DNA of 37,840 bases, taken from contig JADGOI010000008.1 of NCBI GenBank assembly GCA_017883075.1, positions 1-37,840 of the forward strand, read 5' to 3'. The number at the start of each line of letters is the position of its first letter. Within the stretch, counting starts at the first letter, position 1. Positions 1 to 6,597 of this stretch are shown piece by piece. The position numbers and the translations under genes are program-made. Under the pieces are notes generated by a model, which worked only from the letters and a program-made list of their open reading frames with translations, made no database searches and was not told the origin of the DNA. The stretch is from Acidimicrobiales bacterium (GTDB lineage: Bacteria; Actinomycetota; Acidimicrobiia; Acidimicrobiales; RAAP-2).

Positions 1-289
1 CTGGAGGTGCCGACATCAATGACGCAGATGGTGAAGCAGCCGGTGAAGCCGGTGAAGCCGGTGCGGCCTGCGATATCAATCCGGGCCATGCAGTCGCCAC
101 GTAGGTCTTGGTGACTGCATGGTGGTGCAAGGCAAGTGTGTGAGGAGCGGGAGTTGATGCGCCCGCGGCGGCGACCGAGAACGTGGCGATGGCCACTCCA
201 CCAATGGTGAGACAGCGCCACCACATCCCCCAGCTTCCGGCGGGCCCCTTTCGAAACATCGGCACGTCGGGTTTGCAATTGTAGGTCAT
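1..289 (-). CDS. Secreted or membrane-anchored protein, N-terminal part, cut by the window edge
   Basis: Unrecognised protein. The frame is open from an ATG at 289 to the left edge (96 codons) and would continue outside. A purine-rich site (AAGGGGAGAG) lies directly before this ATG. A second in-frame ATG at 259 is also possible. The N-terminus looks like a signal peptide: basic start (MFRKGP...WWRC), hydrophobic core TIGGVAIATFSVAAAGA and an Ala-x-Ala type cleavage region near residue 45. After it comes a His/Ala region and a low-complexity Ala-Ser-Pro run (ASPASPAAS), typical of a linker or wall-spanning segment. Export is inferred from the signal peptide; no function can be named. Confidence 0.5.
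   Translation of the reverse strand, partial: MTYNCKPDVPMFRKGPAGSWGMWWRCLTIGGVAIATFSVAAAGASTPAPHTLALHHHAVTKTYVATAWPGLISQAAPASPASPAASPSASLMSAPP
40..66. repeat. Three 9-bp tandem units coding Ala/Ser/Pro
   Basis: The unit CCGGTGAAG occurs at 40-48 and 49-57, and a variant (CCGGTGCGG) follows at 58-66. On the minus strand it encodes an Ala-Ser-Pro repeat within the cut-off secreted protein. In-frame 9-bp units can change in number without breaking the frame. Confidence 0.6.
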
Positions 290-807
290 CTCTCCCCTTC
301 CCCTCTGTCCACCGTCAACGTGCCGCGCAACCTGGCACCCCCTGTTATTCGGTGAGCACAAGAATTCTGATCTCGGTTAGGAGAACGGCTACTCAGCCAT
401 GACCTTGCGGTCCCGCGCCACATTTACCGTCGGTACACCAGTTTTCACCGGTGTTTTCCGGATCGGCGGCCCACCGATACCTTCGCCAGTTGCACCTGGC
501 CAATCGTCGACAGCATCCGCTTCTACGGGAACGCGTCGAGCGGGTCGGATCACTTCCGTTCGGCCCGAACTTGCCAGGGCCGGTGACCGGGCTTCCACGG
601 GTCGGTCTACGGCCGATGCTCGAATGGCGCATCAGTTGCGACTACGGGAGGTGGCCCGACGAGGCGCTGGTGCGCATGGACGTCTTTGGTCCGTTGACGG
701 TACGTCCGCAGACCGGCGGTGACCACCGTGGCGCCCTCCCCCACGTGGGCAACGAGGAAGCGACGGGCCATTCCTCGACGAAGCCCACTCGGGAACTGTG
801 GGAGAGA
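290..807. other. About 520 bp with no confident gene
   Basis: This stretch lies between the minus-strand secreted protein and the SCP2 gene. Its left part should hold the promoter of the secreted protein. Several short frames are open on both strands, but none resembles a known family. The best candidate is the plus-strand frame ending at 843, listed separately. No hairpin with a T-run, tRNA or repeat was seen. Confidence 0.5.
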
Positions 808-843
808 TCAGAACTCGGTGATGTCGACGATCCGGCGGCGTAA
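451..843 (+). CDS. Doubtful hypothetical protein
   Basis: An open frame of 130 codons starting with GTG; the frame itself is open from 403. I do not recognise it. In its favour, roughly 70% of third codon positions are G or C, and the central part (about residues 45-95, with WRISCDYGRWPDEALVRMDV) has a protein-like composition. Against it, there is no clear ribosome-binding site, the C-terminus is low in order, and the last 36 bases overlap the 3' end of the SCP2 gene on the other strand. It may be a real small gene, a decayed one or chance. Confidence 0.25.
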   Translation: MFSGSAAHRYLRQLHLANRRQHPLLRERVERVGSLPFGPNLPGPVTGLPRVGLRPMLEWRISCDYGRWPDEALVRMDVFGPLTVRPQTGGDHRGALPHVGNEEATGHSSTKPTRELWERSELGDVDDPAA

Positions 844-1194
844 CTCCTGATATTCGGGGGTATTGGTGGCCGGGAGCAGCCGCATCATGATGCCCATCGC
901 ACCGCTGACCTTCATCCGACCCTGCATGAAGGCAACGTTCGGATCCAGGTCGCCCTTGGCCATGGCCATGGCGTCCGAGCGTGCTGTCGTCAGGATGACG
1001 TCAGCGTCGTCGACATCGCCGACCCCACTCTGGGACAAGAGACCGTCCTCGAGCACCCAGTAGTAGTGCACCTCACCGTCGGCACCCCCGGTGACAATGA
1101 ACTGCATGCGGGCCGACAGGCCGGGGTGCTCGGGTTGGGTGGCCGCCAGTGCCCGGGTCTCTTCGAACCATTCGTCAGTCAGCCACGTGCTCAC
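808..1194 (-). CDS. SCP2 sterol-carrier-like domain protein
   Basis: A 128-residue single-domain protein resembling the SCP-2 sterol-transfer family, which binds lipids or acyl-CoAs in a hydrophobic pocket. The family pattern is visible: an early strand with aromatic residues (EVHYYWVLEDG), the segment DADVILTTARSDAMAMAKGDLDPNVAFMQGRMKVSGAM, and a final helix ending in DITEF. The GDLDP...FMQGRMKVSG stretch is the most characteristic part. Start is GTG at 1194. A TANNNT element (TAGCAT, minus strand 1209-1204) lies only nine bases upstream, so the transcript could be nearly leaderless. It follows mca on the same strand after a 72-bp gap, so co-transcription is possible. The ligand is unknown. 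Confidence 0.75.
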   Translation of the reverse strand: MSTWLTDEWFEETRALAATQPEHPGLSARMQFIVTGGADGEVHYYWVLEDGLLSQSGVGDVDDADVILTTARSDAMAMAKGDLDPNVAFMQGRMKVSGAMGIMMRLLPATNTPEYQELRRRIVDITEF

Positions 1195-1210
1195 AGGACC
1201 CCGATGCTAC

Positions 1211-1250
1211 CGGGGACGTGCCCGCTTGACCGGGGGCGTGCCCGCTTCAC
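1211..1250. repeat. Two tandem 20-bp units between mca and the SCP2 gene
   Basis: Positions 1211-1230 and 1231-1250 are head-to-tail copies differing at two positions (units 6 and 19 of 20). Each contains CGTGCCCGCTT. They fill most of the 72-bp gap just upstream of the SCP2 gene, where its promoter would lie. They may be a duplicated regulatory site or simple slippage. Confidence 0.6.
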
Positions 1251-1266
1251 CGGACCCCCGGCTTCC

Positions 1267-2193
1267 TCAAGACCTGGGGATCCCGGCGAACAGATCACTC
1301 TCGATCGAGTCGGGGGCCACCATGGAGCGCGGATCCACCGGGGTGATCACAACGCCGCCACCCGAGTCCGATGCCAGCAGGGCCAACTGATAGTCATCGT
1401 GGGGGTGGATCGCATCCATGACCTCAGGAGGGAGCCCGAACCAGAACCGTGAGGTCGGATCCACCTGGGTGGCGTGGGCCAACAGCGCCTCACGTCGGAC
1501 GTGGCCAAAGGCCGAGACGTCCACCGATGTGGTGATAGGCGCTTCGGTCATACCTTCCCACCGCTTCTTCCAACTGTCGTCAAATGGGGATTCGAGCCCG
1601 AGTTCCTCGAACTTGAGGTGGAGTTCCCGGAAACGAGCTACCGAAAACGTCGTGTAGTAGAGCTTCGTCGGCTGCCATGGCTCGCCGGCGTCAGGGAACT
1701 GGCGGGGATCTCCGGCCGCCCGGAAGGCGACGATTCCGATCTCATGCACCCTGAGATGGTCGGGGTGCGGGTAGCCGGACTGTTCGTCCCCGTAGATGAC
1801 CATGACCTGGGGCCGGCTGAGGCGGATGATGGCCACCAGTCGTTCCACCGCCTCGTCGAGCGGCGCCCGGGCGAAACATGCGGGGTTGGCGTTGGCCTCG
1901 GAGTCGGCCATGCCCGAGTCGCGATAGCCGAGCATCTCCACGTCGTCATAGCCAATGATGGTGGCGGCCAGGGCCAACTCCTCCTGTCGCACCTCGGTCA
2001 GCCGGGACCGGACGTCGGGGGTGTCGAGCGCCGGGTTGAGGATTTCCCCCTCTTCCCCCCTTGTGCAACACACCAATACCGTGTGGACGCCGTCCTGGTG
2101 GTACCGGGCCACCGTCCCGGCACCCTTGGACGCCTCATCGTCGGGGTGGGCGTGAACTGTCAGCAGACAAAGCGGTTCGGGCACGGTGATCAC
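1267..2193 (-). CDS. mca: Mycothiol S-conjugate amidase (Mca), PIG-L/LmbE family
   Basis: A zinc-dependent amidase that cleaves mycothiol S-conjugates into glucosaminyl-inositol and an N-acetylcysteine conjugate (mercapturic acid), part of thiol-based detoxification in actinobacteria. The 308-residue protein carries the metal motif AHPDDE (residues 15-20), the late motif GYPHPDHLR, and the segments RGEEGEILNPA and FPDAGEPW. These match what I remember of mycobacterial Mca more closely than MshB, as does the C-terminal end (LFAGI). Start is GTG at 2193; a second GTG at 2184 is possible because no strong ribosome site is seen. It is divergent from pspA. The presence of Mca implies that the organism makes mycothiol, though no biosynthesis gene lies in the window. 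Confidence 0.88.
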   Translation of the reverse strand: MITVPEPLCLLTVHAHPDDEASKGAGTVARYHQDGVHTVLVCCTRGEEGEILNPALDTPDVRSRLTEVRQEELALAATIIGYDDVEMLGYRDSGMADSEANANPACFARAPLDEAVERLVAIIRLSRPQVMVIYGDEQSGYPHPDHLRVHEIGIVAFRAAGDPRQFPDAGEPWQPTKLYYTTFSVARFRELHLKFEELGLESPFDDSWKKRWEGMTEAPITTSVDVSAFGHVRREALLAHATQVDPTSRFWFGLPPEVMDAIHPHDDYQLALLASDSGGGVVITPVDPRSMVAPDSIESDLFAGIPRS

Positions 2194-2252
2194 GCTACCG
2201 GCCGGTGAGCACCTAAGCTCCCCTGACGAAGAACGAGGGAGGATCGACCACC

Positions 2253-3044
2253 ATGGGTGTCATGAAACGCCTGTCTGGAATTTTCCAGGCAAAGACGAAC
2301 AAGCTGCTCGACAAGGCTGAGGATCCGAGGGAATCCCTCGACCTCTCCTACCAGAAGCAGTTGGAGAGCCTCCAGAAGGTCCGCCGCAGCGTGGCCGATG
2401 TCACCACGGCCAAGAAGCGTATCGAGCTACAGGCCAATCAGCTCCAGCAGCAGGCCGACAAGTTGCAACAGCAGGCCAAGGCAGCGCTCGGCCAGGGAAA
2501 CGAGGACCTGGCCCGGGAGGCGCTGGCCCGCCGGGCCGCGCTCGCCGAGCAACTCACCGACCTGCAGACCCAACACGAGCAGGTGGCCGGCCAAGAAGTG
2601 AAACTGGTGGACACCGCCCAGAGACTGCAGACCCAGGTCGACTCCTTCCGCACCAAGAAGGAGACCATGAAAGCCACCTACACCGCGGCCGAGGCCCAGA
2701 CGAAGATCGGTGAAGCCGTCTCGGGCATCTCCGAATCGATGAGCGACGCCGGCATGTCGATGCAACGGGCCCAGGACAAAATCGATGGCATGCAGGCCCG
2801 GGCCGGGGCCATGGACGAATTGTTGGCATCGGGGGCCCTCACCAACCTGAGCCAGCCTGTCGACGATATTCAGGCTCAGTTGGACAAGCTGTCCTCCACC
2901 GATGCTGTCGACACCGAACTTGCCGCCTTGAAGGCCGAAATCGGAGCCAGTGCTCCCGCTGGCGAGCTCCCCTCCGCTACCGCTGCCGCTGCTTCTCCCG
3001 CCCCGGCTGCGGCTCCCGCGAATCCCGAACAGCCGGCCTCATGA
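2253..3044 (+). CDS. pspA: PspA/IM30 family membrane-stress protein
   Basis: A coiled-coil protein of the PspA/Vipp1 family, peripheral to the cytoplasmic membrane, which stabilises damaged membranes. The 263 residues start with an amphipathic region (MGVMKRLSGIFQAKTNKLLDKAEDP), the lipid-binding helix of the family, followed by a long Gln/Lys/Glu/Ala-rich coiled coil (about 30-185). The C-terminal 35 residues are Ala/Pro-rich and probably disordered. Start is ATG at 2253 with AGGGAGGA 10-15 bases upstream; an in-frame ATG at 2262 is an alternative. The stop overlaps the next start (ATGA). It is first gene of a four-gene plus-strand cassette. A possible -10 (TAAGCT) lies at 2214, but no clear -35 is seen. 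Confidence 0.92.
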   Translation: MGVMKRLSGIFQAKTNKLLDKAEDPRESLDLSYQKQLESLQKVRRSVADVTTAKKRIELQANQLQQQADKLQQQAKAALGQGNEDLAREALARRAALAEQLTDLQTQHEQVAGQEVKLVDTAQRLQTQVDSFRTKKETMKATYTAAEAQTKIGEAVSGISESMSDAGMSMQRAQDKIDGMQARAGAMDELLASGALTNLSQPVDDIQAQLDKLSSTDAVDTELAALKAEIGASAPAGELPSATAAAASPAPAAAPANPEQPAS

Positions 3045-3322
3045 TCGTCCGGATTCTCGGAGAGGCCCAATACGACGTTCCCGAGGAGCATCGGGCGGCT
3101 CTCGATGACCTGGACACCACCCTGGTGCATGCGGTGGACGCCGATGACGAAACTGCCTTCACTGCGGCCCTGTTGGCCTTGACTGCCGAGGTGCGACGGG
3201 TGGGCGAGACCCTGCCGGACGACGCCTTCACGCCCTCCGAGCTGGTGGTCCCGTTCGCCGATTCCACCTTGGCGGAAACCAAGCGCCTGCTGGCCGACTC
3301 GGCTTCTTCCGACGACGGGTGA
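3041..3322 (+). CDS. PspA-associated protein PspAA
   Basis: A 93-residue acidic protein matching the PspAA family, a small partner found beside PspA in actinobacteria and archaea. Its N-terminus (MIVRILGEAQYDVPEE) is a compact beta-rich start typical of the family. Next comes a helical part (DDLDTTLVHAVDADDETAF) and the segment LPDDAFTPSELVVPFADSTL. No membrane segment or signal peptide is present, so it is probably cytoplasmic and may bind PspA. Translation is coupled to pspA by a 4-base ATGA overlap, consistent with fixed stoichiometry. The biochemical role is not known. Confidence 0.82.
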   Translation: MIVRILGEAQYDVPEEHRAALDDLDTTLVHAVDADDETAFTAALLALTAEVRRVGETLPDDAFTPSELVVPFADSTLAETKRLLADSASSDDG

Positions 3323-3332
3323 CAGCCAACAG

Positions 3333-4271
3333 ATGAGTACCGCCAGCAACATCCCCTCGGACCGGGGCCTGAACCTCCGGATGTTCACCACCGGCCTGAT
3401 GCTGGTCATCCTCTACGGAGCGGTGGTCGGCCTCTTGATCGCCTTCGGTATCTCCTACGTGGCGGTGCTGGTGATCGCCGGCATCATTCTCTTCTGCCAG
3501 TACTGGTTCTCGGACAAGATCGCCTTGTTCGGAATGGGTGGCCGGGTGGTCACCGCCGAGCAGGCACCCCAACTCCACGGGGTCATCGACCGACTGTGCG
3601 CGCTGGCCGACATGAAGAAGCCACGGGTGGCCATTGCCGATTCCGACGTCCCCAACGCCTTCGCCACAGGTCGGAGCCCGAACAGCGCAGTGGTGTGCGC
3701 CACCACCGGATTGATGCGCCGCCTCGACGAGGCCGAGCTCGAGGCGGTACTGGCCCACGAGCTCTCCCATGTGGCCCACCGCGACGTTGCAGTGATGACC
3801 ATCGCCAGCTTTCTCGGAGTGGTGGCCGGGTTGATCACCCGCATCATGTTCTGGACCGGGATGATGGGCGGTTTCGGGGGCAGCAACGACAGCAACAACA
3901 GCAACTCGAATGACAATGCCGCCCTGGTGGAGATGGCCGTGTTGGTGGTGTCCGTGGTGGTCTACGCCATCAGCTTCCTCCTCACCCGGGCGCTCTCCCG
4001 CTACCGCGAGTTGGCCGCCGATCGCTCGGGGGCGCTCTTGACCGGGCAACCCTCGGCGCTGGCCTCGGCCCTGGTGAAGGTGACAGGCGAGATGTCCCGC
4101 ATCCCGACCCGGGACCTACGGGCGGCGGAGAGCTTCAACGCCTTCTACTTCACCCCCGCCATCGCCACCAAGGGGGTCAGCCTCTCCACGATATTCTCCA
4201 CCCACCCGACGTTGGAGAAGCGCCTCGACCAACTGTCGAAGATCGAGGCCGAGTTGGGCCGTCCGGTCTGA
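3333..4271 (+). CDS. htpX: HtpX-like M48 zinc metalloprotease
   Basis: A membrane-embedded zinc protease (peptidase family M48, HtpX type) for quality control of membrane proteins. Two hydrophobic segments near residues 17-57 anchor the N-terminus. The zinc site HELSH is at residues 142-146, with E143 the catalytic base, and the third ligand is probably E226 in RYRELAADR. Two more hydrophobic stretches flank a Gly/Ser/Asn-rich loop (about 180-197). The C-terminus has the family pattern FSTHPTLEKRLDQL. The length of 312 residues is slightly above E. coli HtpX. It starts 10 bases after pspAA, and its stop overlaps the next start in TGATG, so the protease is part of the Psp cassette. Confidence 0.9.
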   Translation: MSTASNIPSDRGLNLRMFTTGLMLVILYGAVVGLLIAFGISYVAVLVIAGIILFCQYWFSDKIALFGMGGRVVTAEQAPQLHGVIDRLCALADMKKPRVAIADSDVPNAFATGRSPNSAVVCATTGLMRRLDEAELEAVLAHELSHVAHRDVAVMTIASFLGVVAGLITRIMFWTGMMGGFGGSNDSNNSNSNDNAALVEMAVLVVSVVVYAISFLLTRALSRYRELAADRSGALLTGQPSALASALVKVTGEMSRIPTRDLRAAESFNAFYFTPAIATKGVSLSTIFSTHPTLEKRLDQLSKIEAELGRPV

Positions 4272-4885
4272 TGGGACTGCTCAACACCCTGCTGGGCCGG
4301 ACCAAACCGGTGCAGGCCAACCTCGACTCGCTGTTCGGACTGCCGTCGGCCGCCATCACCCTCCAGAGCGCGGCGGGGATGACCACCTCCGGGCGGGCCG
4401 GCGTCTGTTACAAACCCCCGACCGGGCAAGGGTTCGAGGACATGCAGGCTGAGGTGATGAAGCTGCTCACCATGGACGGTGAGGGCAAGTTGGCGACGGC
4501 CGAGGACCGCTACGGCTACCACTGGGTGGTAGTGGAGAACCCCGACATCGAATCGCTGGTCACCGAGGTCCACCTGGTCAACTCGTCACTTTCCGACGCC
4601 GGGTGGGGACCCCAACTTCTCTGCTCGGTCTTCGGTGTGGCCACCCTCCCCGACTCCGCCGCCTCGACCGCCGACTCGGCTCCCGGGCCCTCCACGGTGC
4701 TCACCTCGACGGGGTTTCTGGTCTACTTGTTCAAACGGGGCACGTTCTATCCGTTCGTCCCCGACGGCCCCGAACACCGCAACACCGAACAAGAGCTGAA
4801 GCTGAAGAGCCTGGTGGCCGGCGACCTGGCCATCGAGGCAGACCTCGATCGCTGGTTCCCGCTGTGGGAACTGCCGGTCGGTTGA
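4271..4885 (+). CDS. PspA-associated protein PspAB
   Basis: A 204-residue protein matching the PspAB family, found with PspA, PspAA and an HtpX-type protease in actinobacteria and archaea. Family-like features are the N-terminus MGLLNTLLGRTKPVQANLDSLF, the segment AGVCYKPPTGQGFEDMQAEV, YGYHWVVVENPDIESLVTEVH and a C-terminal LFKRGTFYPFVP followed by ADLDRWFPLWELP. No transmembrane helix is evident. Its ATG shares one base with the htpX stop (TGATG), so it is translated by coupling. The function is unknown; context suggests an adaptor for PspA or the protease. Confidence 0.82.
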   Translation: MGLLNTLLGRTKPVQANLDSLFGLPSAAITLQSAAGMTTSGRAGVCYKPPTGQGFEDMQAEVMKLLTMDGEGKLATAEDRYGYHWVVVENPDIESLVTEVHLVNSSLSDAGWGPQLLCSVFGVATLPDSAASTADSAPGPSTVLTSTGFLVYLFKRGTFYPFVPDGPEHRNTEQELKLKSLVAGDLAIEADLDRWFPLWELPVG

Positions 4886-4895
4886 GCCTCGTCGA

Positions 4896-4935
4896 TCGGG
4901 GCACTCTGGTTGCTGGGGGGAACCCGTAGCCCCGA
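4896..4935. terminator. Possible terminator hairpin between convergent genes
   Basis: TCGGGGC (4896-4902) pairs with GCCCCGA (4929-4935) around a 26-base loop, in the 53-bp gap between the converging pspAB and pterin dehydratase genes. There is no T-run and the loop is long. The call rests mainly on the position. Confidence 0.25.
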
Positions 4936-4938
4936 GTC

Positions 4939-5241
4939 CTACTTGACGCCGACCGAGACCCCGTCGATGCAGGTGGCCAGGTCGATGTCTTTTTGGGTGA
5001 TGCCACCCGAGTCGTGGGTCACCAGTGACAGCTTCACCCGGTTGTAACGGATATCGATGTCGGGATGATGGTCCGCGGCCTGCGCCAGCACTCCCACTTC
5101 GTTGACGAAGGCCAGTGACCCGACGAAGCCGGCACAGGCCACCGTCTTGACCAGCGCTCCGTCGGCCAACTCCCAATCAGGGGCACCGGGACCGCTCATG
5201 GCCGCATCAAGGTCTGTCTCGCCCAGTACAGGATCACGCAT
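4939..5241 (-). CDS. phhB: Pterin-4a-carbinolamine dehydratase
   Basis: Dehydrates 4a-hydroxytetrahydropterin made by aromatic amino acid hydroxylases, recycling the pterin cofactor; related proteins have roles in molybdopterin metabolism. The 100-residue length is normal. The active-site pattern is complete: AADHHPDIDIRYNRV (the paired His and Pro-Asp, then Tyr/Asn), then LVTHDSGGITQKDIDLA (third His and Asp). Start is ATG at 5241 with GGAGG seven bases upstream. It is convergent with pspAB and ends the minus-strand run from the P450s. No pterin-dependent hydroxylase is in the window. Confidence 0.88.
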   Translation of the reverse strand: MRDPVLGETDLDAAMSGPGAPDWELADGALVKTVACAGFVGSLAFVNEVGVLAQAADHHPDIDIRYNRVKLSLVTHDSGGITQKDIDLATCIDGVSVGVK

Positions 5242-5267
5242 GGCCGGGCCTCCGTTCTCCCCCCACC

Positions 5268-6479
5268 TTAGGCTCGGCTGCCAACCGGTGCCGTGGGTGT
5301 GAAGGACACCGGCATGGTCTCGTACCCGGACACGAAGTTGGCCTCACGACGGGGCGGCTCGGCATCGGCGACCAGCGCCAGATCGGGGAGCCGATCGAGG
5401 AGCCGATCGAACATCACGTGAAGCTCCATCCGGGCCAGCCGGTTCCCCAGGCAGAAATGGGCTCCGAAGCCGAATGCCACGTGGTCGTTGGGACTCCGGG
5501 TGATGTCGAACTGGTCAGGATTGTCGAAGACCCGCTCGTCGCGGTTGGCCGACGGATAGAGGAGCAGGAGCTTCTGCCCTTGACTCAGGGTCTCGCCGTG
5601 CAACTCCACATCCCTGCTCAACGTCCTGGCCATGTTTTTGATGGGGGTCACCCACCGCAGCATCTCCTCCACCGCCGAGCTCATCAGGGACCGGTCGGCC
5701 CGCAGCGCCTCCATCTGGTCGGGATGGCGCAACAGCTCGTACATGCCACCGCTGATCACGTGGCGGGTCGTCTCGTCGCCACCGATGAGGATGAGTAGCG
5801 ACTCGTAGACCAGTGACTGGTCGTCGAGCCGATCGCCATCGATCTCCGCGTGCACCAGCGTCCCGATCAGGTCATCCGAGCTACCGTCCTTCCGTCGCTG
5901 CTCCATCACCGCTGTCACATAGCCGGCGTATTCGATGGCGGCGGCCGCGGCGTTGTCCATCAGCCCGGGGTCGGGCGAGCCGAGGGCCTTCAACATGTCG
6001 TCGGACCACCGCAGCAGGTCATCTCGATCTTCGGGGGCCACGCCCAGCCTGTCCCCGATCACCACCATCGGCAGCGGGGCGGCAATATCGCGAACGAAGT
6101 CGGCAGATCCGGTCTCGCACACCCGGTCGATGATGTCGTCGCACACCGCCCGGATGCCCGGCTCGCTCTGGCGAATCCGCCGGGGGGTGAAGCCTTCGCT
6201 CACCAGGCGCCGCCGACGCACGTGTTCGGGGGCGTCGGTATCGATCATCATGGGCAACGGTCCCGAGTCGGGGCGGATACCACCGGCATTGGAGTACGTG
6301 TCGGGATCCTTGGAGATCTCTTTGACGTCGGCGTAGCGGGTGATGCCCCACACTCCCGCCTCCTCGTCGAAGTACGCCGGGGCGTTGTCCCGCATCCACG
6401 CAAAGGCCGGAAACGGATCACCGCCGTAGAACGCACCGTCGGTCAGCCCGATGTACAGGTCGTCCGGATGAGTGGTCAT
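5268..6479 (-). CDS. Cytochrome P450, CYP142-like
   Basis: A heme monooxygenase of 403 residues resembling mycobacterial CYP142, which oxidises the cholesterol side chain at C26/C27. The resemblance is by memory of sequence, not alignment: YSNAGGIRPD, LPMMIDTDAPEH, CDFVRD-like DFVRDIAAPLPM, the I-helix LLILIGGDETTRH, EEMLRW, VTPIKNMARTL, and the final NFVSGYETMPVSF. The heme loop FGFGAHFCLG is canonical with the ligand Cys at about residue 343. Start chosen is ATG at 6479 (MTTHPDDLYIGL), with GGAGAG 10-15 bases upstream; the frame stays open to 6614 but that part is not P450-like. A palindromic operator lies upstream. Redox partners are not in the window, and the substrate is inferred. Confidence 0.9.
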   Translation of the reverse strand: MTTHPDDLYIGLTDGAFYGGDPFPAFAWMRDNAPAYFDEEAGVWGITRYADVKEISKDPDTYSNAGGIRPDSGPLPMMIDTDAPEHVRRRRLVSEGFTPRRIRQSEPGIRAVCDDIIDRVCETGSADFVRDIAAPLPMVVIGDRLGVAPEDRDDLLRWSDDMLKALGSPDPGLMDNAAAAAIEYAGYVTAVMEQRRKDGSSDDLIGTLVHAEIDGDRLDDQSLVYESLLILIGGDETTRHVISGGMYELLRHPDQMEALRADRSLMSSAVEEMLRWVTPIKNMARTLSRDVELHGETLSQGQKLLLLYPSANRDERVFDNPDQFDITRSPNDHVAFGFGAHFCLGNRLARMELHVMFDRLLDRLPDLALVADAEPPRREANFVSGYETMPVSFTPTAPVGSRA

Positions 6480-6563
6480 GGTCTTCGGTCTCTCCAACTG
6501 CAGTCGTGAGGTTGCCCGCCCAACAGCGGCAGGACGGGTGGTGCGGTCTAGGAAAACATACGT

Positions 6564-6579
6564 TTGGACACTTGTCCAA
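6564..6579. promoter_or_regulatory. Palindromic operator upstream of the CYP142-like gene
   Basis: TTGGACA-CT-TGTCCAA is a perfect inverted repeat with 7-bp arms, 85 bases upstream of the P450 start in the 118-bp gap between the two P450 genes. A plausible -10 for the minus strand (TATGTT, 6560-6555) lies beside it, so a bound repressor would cover the -35 area. The shape suits a TetR-type regulator. It does not match the KstR pattern (AACNNGTT core) known for cholesterol genes. No regulator gene is adjacent. Confidence 0.5.
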
Positions 6580-6597
6580 CCGCCTCGGGCATGCAGG

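Noticed and set aside
389-598. Minus-strand frame of 69 codons
   Set aside because: Only about 55% G/C at third positions, with no ribosome site or homology; chance is more likely.
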